From positions 248,001 to 312,000 of the forward strand of contig JACHLS010000004.1 in assembly GCA_014204635.1 (NCBI GenBank): a stretch of 64,000 nucleotides of DNA, in the 5' to 3' direction. This DNA is from Sporosarcina luteola. GTDB lineage: Bacteria; Bacillota; Bacilli; Bacillales_A; Planococcaceae. The notes beneath the pieces were generated by a model. That model had not been told where the DNA came from. It saw nothing but the letters and a program-made list of their open reading frames with translations, and did not search any database. Shown piece by piece: positions 8,912 to 17,562 of the stretch (its first letter is position 1; each line of letters begins with the position of its first letter). Both the position numbers and the translations under genes were made by a program.

Positions 8912-10501
8912 TTAAAAACCATCCAATTCGTTTTGCAACTCTCCTATCAAATTTTCCACCCATTCCTCAAAGTCTGTTGCCAATTCTTCCTCTAAGAATT
9001 CATCAAGCTCCTCCGTTGACTTTTCTCCGAGATTGACAACATTTTTATCTGGATTTGGCATATCGACTTTCTTTACAATCTTCCCTTGTTGTTTGACATG
9101 CACGTTGATCGTTTCGCTGTCGTAGGAATCCTCGTTAAAGGAAAACTCATGGTTCGCCCTCATGGAATCCTTTTCGTGTGTCGCATCTCCGCTCCAAATG
9201 ACGGCAAGAGTGTCATCATAGTCGTCTGTGAAACTGAACGTGCGGGTAAACGTCCGCTTGTTCCCATCGAGTTCTTCTTTCCCTTCGTATCGAAGTTCGC
9301 CTTCATCATAGCCCATTGTGATCTCATCGTTGGATTTTCCATCTTTCCAATTCAAGTCACCTGTGAAATCTACGACTTCCTCTTCGTCATATTCATTAAT
9401 GCTAGTAATTTTATAATTCCACTGCTGCCGTTCCTTTTCAAGCAATTGATCTCCTTTTATTTTAAAGGTGACGAGTTCTTCCTCAGATGGACCAGTGGTC
9501 AAATGAAAATCACGTTTGACGATGCTTCGCTTCTGGTGCCAAACGACAGATTTCATGCCTTCTGGAAGAACAAGTTGCTCAACATCTTTCAAAGCTTCGT
9601 CAATACTATCTTCGAAATCACGGATCATATCGGTCAAATCAGCATTCGTTGCATCCTCGCCAAGAGGGGAGAACGAGAACTGCTCTTTTAACAAAGCTTT
9701 TAATTTTTCGTCACTCCGAGCTTTCTTAAACAACTTCCTCAAAACTTCCTTCACCTGTTCTTCAGACAGGTTCATCTCAACTCTTTCTACCTTCATCTTC
9801 TTGCCAAAAACATCTACTTCTTCTTTTTCAGCGGTAAATGCTTCATCTGGCAATTCCTTATAGAGGAACTGTGCGTATTCTTTTTCAATATAATTGCGGA
9901 ACTCTTCGGTAAAGCCGAATTGCTTTTCAAATAAGCGGGACAAACCGAGCTTTTCATCACCAGTAAAAGAATCATCCGTCTCCTTCATCATCTTCCCGTA
10001 ATCTTTATCATCAAACCGCAGTACTTTGTCCGTGAAAGGCAACGCAATTAACGCTCGCTCCGGCGTCAAATACAGTTGGCCTAACTCGACATCCACACTT
10101 CCCAATGAGCCATTCCATTTCATTTCCCATTCTTTTTTAACAGGGTCTTTTACCTGACCGAACTGGATAGTCGTATTGTTGACAATCGACTGGATTTCTT
10201 GCATATCATACCCAACTGACGGATCATTCCACTCAGCGGATACATCCCAAGTCGTTTCAACCGGCTTTTTGTTTTGTATTTCCATCCAATCCACTTCATT
10301 TTTATACCGTCCTTGAATCAATTCACTCATTTGGCTCAATGTTTGCGTTTCCGCCAATAAATACTTTGCTTTAGGGGATTTAACTAACAGAAAGAAAGCC
10401 GAAACACTACCTGCCGCCAGAATAAAGAAAGCGGTCAATACAATGATAAGCAATTTCGGAGATTTCCTCTGTCTCCCTTCATTAGGTTGTTGTTCCACCA
10501 C
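8912..10501 (-). CDS. Membrane-anchored acidic protein of unknown function, DUF6583-like
   Basis: The 529-residue protein has a short basic cytoplasmic tail, one membrane helix at about residues 18-40 (LLIIVLTAFFILAAGSVSAFFLLV), and a large Lys/Glu/Asp-rich extracytoplasmic domain. I see no catalytic motif. The region from SPKAKYLLAETQTLSQMSEL resembles the DUF6583 proteins of Bacillales as I remember them, but I cannot verify this. Its place at the head of an exporter operon suggests a surface accessory or substrate-presenting role, which is inference. A GAGG site lies before the start codon. Confidence 0.75.
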   Translation of the reverse strand: MVEQQPNEGRQRKSPKLLIIVLTAFFILAAGSVSAFFLLVKSPKAKYLLAETQTLSQMSELIQGRYKNEVDWMEIQNKKPVETTWDVSAEWNDPSVGYDMQEIQSIVNNTTIQFGQVKDPVKKEWEMKWNGSLGSVDVELGQLYLTPERALIALPFTDKVLRFDDKDYGKMMKETDDSFTGDEKLGLSRLFEKQFGFTEEFRNYIEKEYAQFLYKELPDEAFTAEKEEVDVFGKKMKVERVEMNLSEEQVKEVLRKLFKKARSDEKLKALLKEQFSFSPLGEDATNADLTDMIRDFEDSIDEALKDVEQLVLPEGMKSVVWHQKRSIVKRDFHLTTGPSEEELVTFKIKGDQLLEKERQQWNYKITSINEYDEEEVVDFTGDLNWKDGKSNDEITMGYDEGELRYEGKEELDGNKRTFTRTFSFTDDYDDTLAVIWSGDATHEKDSMRANHEFSFNEDSYDSETINVHVKQQGKIVKKVDMPNPDKNVVNLGEKSTEELDEFLEEELATDFEEWVENLIGELQNELDGF

Positions 10502-10868
10502 AAGTTCCTCCCATCTGTCTTTGGTTCATTTTCACACATCATTGAAATTCTACTATAAACGTAAGACAGATGTTCCCTTTTTAATAGAATTGAATACTTT
10601 CAGCTAGCTAGTAGGGATTACACACTACAGCTGGATATTGATCAAGAAAACTTGATTTTGATATCCTTTTTATTCTTTGGCTTCGATTTGATGATATGTA
10701 TTTCACATGAATAAATCGGCAGAAAGGAGATCCCCGAACGATGCGGATGTCAGCTTTCTACCGATTCAAAAATCAAATGAAATCATTTATGTTTTAAGTA
10801 TTTTTCGAATTGATCCAAATTCTACTTCCCAATTGACTTGATCAAAAAGTCCTATCCATACTCCATTT
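10502..10868. other. Intergenic region between argG and the membrane-protein gene
   Basis: The 367 bases hold no convincing gene. The only strong feature is the long imperfect hairpin at 10714-10766, described separately. No T-rich tract follows it on the minus strand, so it is not an obvious argG terminator. argH, which often follows argG, is absent. Confidence 0.6.
10714..10766. ncRNA. Long imperfect hairpin downstream of argG
   Basis: AATCGGCAGAAAG (10714-10726) pairs at 12 of 13 positions with CTTTCTACCGATT (10754-10766). Inside it, GAGATCC (10727-10733) pairs at 6 of 7 positions with GGATGTC (10745-10751) around a short GC-containing loop. The 53-base foldback has no poly-U tail. It could be an RNA processing site, a degenerate terminator or a small RNA. 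Function unknown. Confidence 0.5.
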
Positions 10869-12077
10869 TCAGTTCTTCACTTTTTGCTTTTGATTCACTG
10901 TACTATGCACTTCTGTCGGCAATCCCCACAATTGAATGAAACCGACTGCAGCTGATTGATCGAATTGATCTTCGGATGTATACGTTGCCAGCTTTTCATC
11001 GTACAGGGAATTCGCAGATTTACGTCCTTCCACAATCGCATGGCCTTTAAACAACTTGACGCGCACCGTTCCGTTCACATATTGCTGTGTTTCTTTAATG
11101 AAGGCTTCCAATGCTTCGCGAAGCGGAGAGAACCAAAGCCCGTTATAAATCAGTTCGCTTAACTTTTGAGACACGAGCGGCTTGAAATGAGCAACATCCT
11201 TCACTAATGTGATGTCTTCCAGTTCTTTATGAGCTTTAAGCAATGTGATCGCTCCTGGACATTCATATACTTCGCGGGATTTGATTCCCACTAACCGGTT
11301 TTCCACATGGTCAATCCGCCCCACGCCATGTTTTCCGGCGATTTCATTCAATTTTAAAATGAGCTCACTAAGCGGATAGTTCTTGCCATTCAGACTAACC
11401 GGCACGCCTTTTGCAAACTCAATTTCCAAATACTCCGGTTCATTCGGTGCATTTTCAATAGAAGTCGTCAAGCCGAATGCATCTTCTGGAGGCGCAGCCC
11501 ATGGATCTTCCAAAATACCGCATTCATTGCTGCGTCCCCAAAGGTTCTGATCGATGGAATATGGACTGTCGAGATTGATTGGAATCGGAATGTTTTTCGT
11601 CTTGGCATACTCGATCTCCTCTTCACGTGACCAGCTCCATTCCCGTACAGGTGCAATGACTTCCAAGGTGGGATCCAATGCTTTAATTGCCACCTCAAAA
11701 CGCACTTGGTCGTTTCCTTTTCCCGTACACCCATGAGCGACAGCAGTTGCATTTTCCTTATGTGCCACCTCAACAAGTTTTTTGGAAATGAGAGGACGGG
11801 ACAAAGCAGAAACAAGCGGATACTTATCCTCGTAGTAAGTTCGTGCCTGCAATGCAAGCAATGCGTATTCATTCGCAAACTCTTCCTTGGCGTCAATGAC
11901 ATAACTGTTGACCGCACCTACTTGCAATGCTTTTTGCTGAATAAATTGCAAGTCTTTTCCTTCTCCGACATCCAGGCAGCAAGCTACCACTTCATACCCT
12001 TGATCGGTAAGCCATTGAACTGCTACTGATGTATCTAAACCTCCCGAATACGCTAACACCACTTTCTTCTTTGTCAT
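10869..12077 (-). CDS. argG: Argininosuccinate synthase (ArgG)
   Basis: The 402-residue enzyme condenses citrulline and aspartate with ATP in arginine synthesis. The N-terminal P-loop-like motif [15 protein letters not shown], the [13 protein letters not shown] segment and the [17 protein letters not shown] motif are all diagnostic. I use the ATG at 12077, eight bases after GAGGAGG; the GTG just before it is too close to the site. The promoter region carries two ARG-box-like repeats, so control by an ArgR/AhrC repressor is likely. argH does not follow, unlike in many Bacillales, so argininosuccinate lyase must be encoded elsewhere. Confidence 0.97.
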   Translation of the reverse strand: MTKKKVVLAYSGGLDTSVAVQWLTDQGYEVVACCLDVGEGKDLQFIQQKALQVGAVNSYVIDAKEEFANEYALLALQARTYYEDKYPLVSALSRPLISKKLVEVAHKENATAVAHGCTGKGNDQVRFEVAIKALDPTLEVIAPVREWSWSREEEIEYAKTKNIPIPINLDSPYSIDQNLWGRSNECGILEDPWAAPPEDAFGLTTSIENAPNEPEYLEIEFAKGVPVSLNGKNYPLSELILKLNEIAGKHGVGRIDHVENRLVGIKSREVYECPGAITLLKAHKELEDITLVKDVAHFKPLVSQKLSELIYNGLWFSPLREALEAFIKETQQYVNGTVRVKLFKGHAIVEGRKSANSLYDEKLATYTSEDQFDQSAAVGFIQLWGLPTEVHSTVNQKQKVKN

Positions 12078-12100
12078 CACAACGTCCTCCTCTATGCACC

Positions 12101-12137
12101 AATGTATTTTTATTCACCGAAATGTATTTTTATAATA
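12101..12137. promoter_or_regulatory. Tandem ARG-box-like operators and argG promoter
   Basis: AATGTATTTTTATTCAC (12101-12117) and AATGTATTTTTATAATA (12121-12137) are direct repeats exactly 20 bases apart. They resemble the Bacillus ARG box, whose complement reads TTGAATTTTTATTCA. On the minus strand TTGCAA and TATTAT, 16 bases apart, make a promoter whose -10 overlaps the second box. Repression by ArgR with arginine is the expected outcome. Confidence 0.75.
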
Positions 12138-12468
12138 ACATATTTCTATTGGATTGCAAGTATTGTTCTTTGAAAATATAAAAAAGGAGCTGTCTGGGAA
12201 AATCAGCAGGAACTGTTTTTTTCCAGGCAACCCATTCTTATTGTAAGCTTTAATCAAGATGAACCGATGTCCCTTTGCGAGATCTGAGCAATCCGAAAGC
12301 GACCGGTTTAAAAAAGGCATTTACTTATGAGCAAAACAACGGGGAGAACGATCATCAGCTTCTACTTATGAGGCATTCAAGCTTAACCGAGCTTTAAGAG
12401 CTAACGTACGTGTCGTAATTGGCAATTGCGAGCATTCCGTACAAGAAGCGGCTAGAATCATCAATACA
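12138..12468. other. Gene-poor region upstream of argG
   Basis: About 330 bases without a supportable gene. A weak A/T-rich foldback (TCTGGGAAAA with TTTTTTCCAG) lies near 12190-12230. A plus-strand open stretch around 12360-12523 reads TYEAFKLNRALRANVRVV but has no start codon and runs into the gdhA terminator; it may be a relic. Confidence 0.4.
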
Positions 12469-12509
12469 AAACCAGGCATTGAAAACCATTCGATTTCACT
12501 GCCTGGTTT
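12469..12509 (-). terminator. gdhA terminator
   Basis: AAACCAGGCA and TGCCTGGTTT (12469-12478 and 12500-12509) form a 10-bp stem about 25 bases after the gdhA stop. On the minus strand the stem is followed by TTTTGTATT. Confidence 0.7.
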
Positions 12510-12533
12510 CTCTTTTCTATACTAGACTCGGTG

Positions 12534-13913
12534 TCATCGGATACCATGTGCAACCATGGCGTCTGCTACTTTCAGGAAACCGGCAATATTTGCACCGACT
12601 GCAAAGTTTCCTGGATGGCCATAGTTGTCTGCAGCTTTTTTACAACTTTCAAAAATAGTATGCATGACCACTTTCAACCGTTCATCCACTTCTGCTTCCG
12701 TCCAGCTAAGTCTCATGCTGTTTTGTGACATTTCCATCGCAGACACGGCAACGCCTCCCGCATTGGCAGCTTTTGCAGGCGCGAAAAGAACTTGGTTCTC
12801 ATGGAATAAGTCAATTGCTTCAATTGTACAGGGCATGTTTGCTCCCTCGCCAATTGCTATAACACCGTTTCCAATAAGTGTATGTGCGGAAATTTCATCT
12901 AACTCGTTTTGAGTGGCACAGGGCAATGCAATATCACAAGCCACAGACCAGATGCCAGAGCACTCTGACTGGTAGACCGCATGCGGGTGTTCTTTTACAT
13001 ATTCCGCGATTCTCTTGTTCTCCACTTCTTTCAAACGTTTAACCGTCGCAAGGTTGATCCCTTCTGAATCCACAATAAAGCCATCTGAGTCGCTGCACGC
13101 AATTACTCTTGCACCTAGCTGCTCTGCCTTTTCCATTGCATAGGTCGAAACATTTCCCGAACCTGAAACGATCACTTTTTTACCTTCAATGGAGAGTCCA
13201 TTTTCATTCAGCATCTCTTCGACGAAATAGACAGTTCCGTATCCAGTCGCTTCCTTCCTCCCCAGGCTTCCCCCATGATTTGGATTTTTGCCAGTCAGGA
13301 CGCCCGCTTCATAGCCGCCTCTCAATCGATTGTACTGACCAAACATATAGCCAATTTCTCGTTTTCCTACCCCAATATCGCCTGCTGGAACATCGATATC
13401 CGGTCCAATATGTTTGCTTAATTCCGTCATGAAGCTTTGAGTAAAACGCATAATTTCTCGGTCTGATTTCCCTTTTGGATCGAAATCAGATCCGCCTTTC
13501 CCCGCTCCAATCGGTTGGCCGGTCAAAGCGTTTTTAAAAATCTGTTCAAATGCTAGGAATTTCATAATGCTGCTGTTAACGGAAGGATGAAAGCGGATGC
13601 CGCCCTTGTATGGGCCGAGGTCGCTATTAAATTGTACACGGAAGCCGCGGTTCACCTGTACTTTGCCTTTATCATCCTCCCAAGCAACCCGGAAGGAAAT
13701 AATGCGTTCAGGCTCTGTAATCCGCTCTAGTATGCCATTTGAAATATATTCTGGATGCTTTGCAAAGACAGGCCGCAAGGAGTCAAAGATTTCCCTTGTC
13801 GCCTGTAGAAATTCCTTTTCATCTGGATTTCTTTTTTTCACTAACTGATATACTTCATGCACATAGTCGTTAGCCCGATTGCGGTTCTCTGTCAGTCCAT
13901 CTATTTTTGTCAT
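12534..13913 (-). CDS. gdhA: NADP-type hexameric glutamate dehydrogenase (GdhA)
   Basis: The 459-residue protein matches the anabolic hexameric glutamate dehydrogenases of about 450 residues. It aminates 2-oxoglutarate to glutamate. Substrate and catalytic motifs are YKGGIRFHPSVNSSIMKFL, GAGKGGSDFDPKGKSD and DVPAGDIGVGKREIGYM; the nucleotide-binding region is VSGSGNVSTYA, and AKAANAGGVAVSAMEMSQNS follows near the C-terminus. I start at the ATG at 13913, nine bases after AAAGGG, rather than at the longer reading. It is a single-gene unit with its own terminator. NADP specificity is inferred from the hexameric class, not proved. Confidence 0.94.
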   Translation of the reverse strand: MTKIDGLTENRNRANDYVHEVYQLVKKRNPDEKEFLQATREIFDSLRPVFAKHPEYISNGILERITEPERIISFRVAWEDDKGKVQVNRGFRVQFNSDLGPYKGGIRFHPSVNSSIMKFLAFEQIFKNALTGQPIGAGKGGSDFDPKGKSDREIMRFTQSFMTELSKHIGPDIDVPAGDIGVGKREIGYMFGQYNRLRGGYEAGVLTGKNPNHGGSLGRKEATGYGTVYFVEEMLNENGLSIEGKKVIVSGSGNVSTYAMEKAEQLGARVIACSDSDGFIVDSEGINLATVKRLKEVENKRIAEYVKEHPHAVYQSECSGIWSVACDIALPCATQNELDEISAHTLIGNGVIAIGEGANMPCTIEAIDLFHENQVLFAPAKAANAGGVAVSAMEMSQNSMRLSWTEAEVDERLKVVMHTIFESCKKAADNYGHPGNFAVGANIAGFLKVADAMVAHGIR

Positions 13914-14212
13914 GCGCCTCATCCCTTTCTGCACAGAAGCCGAAGAAATGAATTATCCAAACAACAGGGTACCATTTCGAATTTATTTCTCCGTTTTTAT
14001 CTATTATTACTGAAAATTTAAATAGACACAACTATTTTTATACTAGAACATTTGATTGGGATAGTTTCGTCTATCGCTATGAGCCGTTTTTCATACTTCC
14101 AAAAGAGGAATAAAATGATCATTTACAACATTCTGATGATAGCGTATTATTAACCTACTTACTCAGCAAGCACCATGTAAGTGTATCCAGTAAGAGAAAG
14201 AGGCGATGCAAT

Positions 14213-14353
14213 ATGAGTTTCACCAAGCTATTGCGAACCGTCATCGGATCGAATCTGATGATCATCCTGACTTTTGCATTCCTACCTGCTCTACTAATCA
14301 ATCCTGAATTTGAACTATTCCAAAATTTGTCGAACTTTATATCAAAAGAATAA
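14213..14353 (+). CDS. 46-residue single-pass membrane micropeptide
   Basis: An ATG at 14213 has AAAGAGG nine bases upstream and opens a 46-codon frame closed by TAA. The peptide begins SFTKLLRTVIGSN, has one hydrophobic helix (LMIILTFAFLPALLI) and a short polar tail ending SNFISKE. A rho-independent terminator follows directly after the stop, as expected of a real short transcript. I do not recognise the family. It lies between divergent gdhA and the mobile element. Confidence 0.55.
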   Translation: MSFTKLLRTVIGSNLMIILTFAFLPALLINPEFELFQNLSNFISKE

Positions 14354-14357
14354 AAAA

Positions 14358-14387
14358 GGAACCGTTCATTTTAAGTATGAACGGTTC
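14358..14387 (+). terminator. Terminator, left copy of the duplicated hairpin
   Basis: GGAACCGTTCA and TGAACGGTTC form a stem around TTTTAAGTA, immediately after the micropeptide stop. The same palindrome, differing by one internal base plus the last base, recurs at 16076-16105 on the far side of the mobile element. This copy keeps the A-run upstream (14352-14357), which is the T-tract for minus-strand transcription. Confidence 0.8.
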
Positions 14388-14467
14388 TCAAGACTGTAGA
14401 CAAACTCCATAAATTTTGGAGTTTGCCTGCAGTCTTTTCTTTTACAATGAAAGAACGACTAGAAAAG

Positions 14468-14704
14468 TTGATTTCCGCTACGGCTGGTCGCTTTCCGCGG
14501 GCACGGCTTCAGCCAATCGAACAGCGAAGGGTTCGATTTGCCGTATTTCTGGGTTTTAAAGAAATTAAGGCAGCACTTATGCTCCAAACGCTTTGCTTTT
14601 TGTCGCAAAAGCCGTTCTTCGTGACGGCTTTCGCTGCGCTCCGTCCAGGGTCTTCAGCTCGCGCTGTTCCCGCTGGAGTCGCCAGCCTTCGCTCCAATCA
14701 ACGG
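14468..14704 (+). repeat. GC-rich Bacillaceae-type dispersed repeat, left copy
   Basis: The stretch starts TTGATTTCCGCT, contains GGTCGCTTTCCGCGGGC, and ends GCTCCAATCAACGG. It matches in style a GC-rich intergenic repeat common in Bacillaceae genomes (starts TTGATTTCCG, ends CTCCAATCAAC). About 100 bases of unrelated sequence interrupt the middle. It lies between the element's left end and the transposase, in inverted orientation to the copy at 15860-15985. Confidence 0.6.
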
Positions 14705-14726
14705 TGTCTACCAAAAAATACTCGAG

Positions 14727-15815
14727 GTGATGGATATGATGACGAAGAATCAGATCAACGAGCGTGAACAACTAGAAATGCTGACCATTGAACAATTGGT
14801 GTCGAAAGATCATCTTGTTCGGAAGTTAGATGCAGCCATTGATTTCTCCTTCATCTATCCATTGGTAGAAGACCTATATTCGACAGTTGGGAGACCCAGT
14901 ATTGACCCCGTGGTATTGATCAAAATGACCTTCATCCAATATACCTTCGGCATACGATCCATGCGCCAGATGATAAAGGAGATTGAAACGAACATGGCGT
15001 ACCGCTGGTTTCTCGGCTTCGGTTTTCATACAGAGATACCGCACTTCTCGACATTCGGGTAGAACTATATCCGCCGTTTTGCCGACACGGACCTTTTTGA
15101 ACAGATATTTTATCGGGTGCTGTAGGAAGTCGCAAATCGTGGGCTACTCAGCTCGGATCATGTCTTTATCGATTCCACCCATGTAAAAGCGAGCACAAAC
15201 AAGAGGAAGTTCCAAAAGAAAGTCGTTCGCAAAGAAACCCGTGCTTATGAGAAGAATCTCCAGGAGGAGCTCAATATAGACCGAGAAGAAAACGAGAAGA
15301 AACCGTTCCCACCAAAAGGAAGAGTACAAGGAGATCAAAGAGTCCACAACAGATCCGGAGACGGGTACTATGTAAAAGACGAACGGACCAGGCAGTTGGC
15401 CTATTCCTTCCATGCAGCCACGGACGAAAAGGGATTCGTGCTTGCGAGCATGGTGACCCATGGTAATGTCCATGACAGCCATATACTCGAGCCATTGGTA
15501 CGAAAAATCATGGACGAGGGGATGCGACCGGTAGCTGTTACCGCGATGCAGCCTACAAGACACCGGCGATTGCGAACTTCCTGCTTGAGAATCAAATCCT
15601 TACTGCACTCCTTACAAACGGCCGATGACCAAGGAGGGTTTCTTCCGAAAACACGAGTATGTCTATAACGAGTATTATGACTGCTATCTTTGTCGGGAGG
15701 GACAGGTCCTACGTTACCGGACGACCACGAAGGAGGGATACCGGCAGTATGCCTCGACACCAACCATTTGTGCAGCATGCCGTTGATCGTCCAATGCACG
15801 CAAGCAAGATAAAAA
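14727..15815 (+). pseudogene. IS1182-family transposase, disrupted
   Basis: The reading opens well (MLTIEQLVSKDHLVRKLD, then GRPSIDPVVLIKMTFIQY and GIRSMRQMIKEIETN), the typical N-terminus of IS1182-type DDE transposases. It is then broken by in-frame TAG codons near 15060 and 15122, and by frame changes around 15310-15370, 15540 and 15610. Downstream pieces in different frames are still recognisable: SSDHVFIDSTHVKAS, ATDEKGFVLASMVTHGNVHD, DAAYKTPAIANFLLENQ, PYKRPMTKEGFFRKHEYVY and a zinc-like CYLCREGQVLRYR. The C-terminus is missing. The gene cannot make a functional protein, so the element would need transposase from elsewhere to move. Confidence 0.88.
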
Positions 15816-15859
15816 TTATCATAAATTTTTAAAAATTCGCTTGGACGTGGAGAGCACCA

Positions 15860-15985
15860 GTTGATTGGAGTGCAGGGCGGCGACTCCTGGGGGATCAGCG
15901 CAGCGTGAAGACCCCGCAGGAGCGAAGCGACGAGGAGGCTGAGGGCAAGCCCCCCGGAAAGCGTCCGCCCGAAACGGAAATCAAC
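15860..15985 (-). repeat. GC-rich Bacillaceae-type dispersed repeat, right copy
   Basis: On the minus strand it starts GTTGATTTCCGTTTCGGGCG, continues GACGCTTTCCGGGGGGC and GCCTCCTCGTCGCTTCGC, and ends GCACTCCAATCAAC. This is the better-preserved copy of the repeat family found at 14468-14704 and lies in the opposite orientation, just inside the right end of the IS. Confidence 0.7.
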
Positions 15986-16075
15986 GTTATTTCAGTCTAC
16001 TAACAATTTAAATTTACATTTTTAAGCAAAAGGGTTGGAAATCTTGGATTTCCAACCCTTTTGTCAACAGTCTGA

Positions 16076-16105
16076 GGAACCGTTCATCTTAAGTATGAAC
16101 GGTTT
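16076..16105 (-). terminator. Terminator, right copy of the duplicated hairpin
   Basis: GGAACCGTTCA pairs with TGAACGGTTT around TCTTAAGTA. It lies 5 bases after the minus-strand LysM/GH18 gene and is followed on the plus strand by CCTTTTT. It is nearly identical to the palindrome at 14358-14387 across the IS. Confidence 0.8.
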
Positions 16106-16110
16106 CCTTT

Positions 16111-17403
16111 TTATCTTTTTCGAACAATAAACATATCCTGCATCAGCAGCCAATTTTGCGGAAAGGAAAGCCCCAGCTTCCAATACATAATCCCTCGCAA
16201 GTTGAATTGCTTCAGCAGATTAAATTTTGCTTGTATGCTGCGGGCATCTTCAAACCATACTTCATGCCGGACGTCATTTTCATCTGTATACGTAAAATGC
16301 GGTGCTTGGGCAGTATAATCATATTGAATTGCCGTATTCGTATTAATTGCCAAATTAACGGCTTGCTGTGGACTGACGGCTTGTGCGGGCACACCGCTTA
16401 CTGGTGGATATGGATATGACCAGTTATATCCATAAAGATTTTGTCCCAAAAATATTTTATCCCTAGGAATCTGGCTCACCGCATACTCTACTACCCTTCG
16501 AACTTGGGGCAACGGACTGACGGCTTGCGGCTCGCTGTAGGAATATCCCCACTCATATGTCATTAAGGTGACAAAATCACAAATTTCTCCGAGCGCTTTA
16601 TAATCAATTCCACCATATATACCTGTCGCACTATCACTTGTTTTTGGAGGAAGCGCTGCGGAAATAGTTAAACCGGCAGGCTTAAACCGTGCTCGCGCTT
16701 TTCGTAGAAAGTCGTTATATAGCTCCCTATCCGCCGGCCGCAGGAATTCGAAATCAAAATGAATATCCCGGTATCCGACTCTCCGGGCAACTTGTACAAT
16801 GTTTTCAAACAATCTGTTCTGTACAGTCTGATTAACGAACAAAACATTTGCCAGCTCTGCGCTAAATGCAAAATTCTCCAAATTACTGACGACCATTGCA
16901 TTCACGACACCTGCTGCACCTGCAATTGCAGGAATATCGCCAATCGGCGGTTCCTTCAATGAACCATCCCGTTGCGGCTCATAACTGAACATGGCCAAAT
17001 AAGTGAGTTGCGGCGATCTTAATCTCACTTCCTGCACAAGTGCCTCACTGACCGGAGAGCGGGGTTCGACATAGGCAAATACATCAATTTCTGTTTTAGG
17101 AGACGGCGGAATATAGAGCCGCAGACCAACCGGCAAAATGCCGGAAACCGAGATCCCATTCACTCTCGCCAGCTCATTTACCGAAATGCCATATCTTCTG
17201 GAAATCAAATACAACGATTCTCCCGGCTGCACCCAATGGTAACTGCCGACAATTGGGATAACCAGAGCTTGCCCTACCGTAATTCGGGAAGGGTCCATTA
17301 ATTCATTAGCAGCTGCTATCGTTTCATAAGGCACTCCGTATGCTTGACCAATTCCATATAAACTTTGTCCTCTCTGCACCACGTGGATTTGCACATCCAT
17401 CAT
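16111..17403 (-). CDS. LysM and GH18 domain protein, YaaH/SleL-like spore cortex lytic enzyme
   Basis: From the ATG at 17403 the protein has 430 residues. Two LysM repeats form the N-terminus (IHVVQRGQSLYGIGQAYGV and HWVQPGESLYLISRRYGISVNELARVN), followed by a GH18 barrel. The catalytic segment HFDFEFL follows VGYRDI, and LMTYEWGYS and LGQNLYGYNW are GH18-like. SleL/YaaH proteins cleave cortex muropeptides or bind the spore coat during germination, so that role is likely here. A TTG at 17496 with AAGGGAG seven bases upstream would add 31 residues; both starts are plausible. YdhD or YvbX relatives are alternatives. Confidence 0.85.
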   Translation of the reverse strand: MMDVQIHVVQRGQSLYGIGQAYGVPYETIAAANELMDPSRITVGQALVIPIVGSYHWVQPGESLYLISRRYGISVNELARVNGISVSGILPVGLRLYIPPSPKTEIDVFAYVEPRSPVSEALVQEVRLRSPQLTYLAMFSYEPQRDGSLKEPPIGDIPAIAGAAGVVNAMVVSNLENFAFSAELANVLFVNQTVQNRLFENIVQVARRVGYRDIHFDFEFLRPADRELYNDFLRKARARFKPAGLTISAALPPKTSDSATGIYGGIDYKALGEICDFVTLMTYEWGYSYSEPQAVSPLPQVRRVVEYAVSQIPRDKIFLGQNLYGYNWSYPYPPVSGVPAQAVSPQQAVNLAINTNTAIQYDYTAQAPHFTYTDENDVRHEVWFEDARSIQAKFNLLKQFNLRGIMYWKLGLSFPQNWLLMQDMFIVRKR

Positions 17404-17562
17404 CCGCCTTTCCTCTTCCGTATGACCATCTTCTTCACTATATTTTTTCGGATAGATGAATATGACATGAATCACACGCGAACTTCTCATTTCCAATGCA
17501 TAACTCCCTTATTGGATACCATACTACTTTTGATTGCATATCAATAAGGAGGAGGAAAATCT

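Larger units (their letters stand above)
14388..16075 (+). mobile_element. IS1182-family-like insertion sequence, degenerate
   Basis: A 1688-bp element. The left end reads TCAAGACTGTAGACAAAC and the complement of the right end reads TCAGACTGTTGACAAA, imperfect terminal inverted repeats. Each end is itself a hairpin (AGACTGTAGACAAACTCC with GGAGTTTGCCTGCAGTCT, and GGGTTGGAAATC with GATTTCCAACCC). Inside is a broken DDE transposase and two oppositely oriented GC-rich repeats. The element is flanked by 30-bp near-identical terminator palindromes, read as a long target duplication. Size and long target duplications fit what I recall of the IS1182 family. Confidence 0.8.

Noticed and set aside
12353..12523. 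Plus-strand frame reading TYEAFKLNRALRANVRVV
   Set aside because: It has no start codon or ribosome site and runs through the gdhA terminator. At most it is a relic.
15144..15799. Minus-strand open frames opposite the transposase
   Set aside because: They are shadows of the broken transposase, whose recognisable segments are all on the plus strand.
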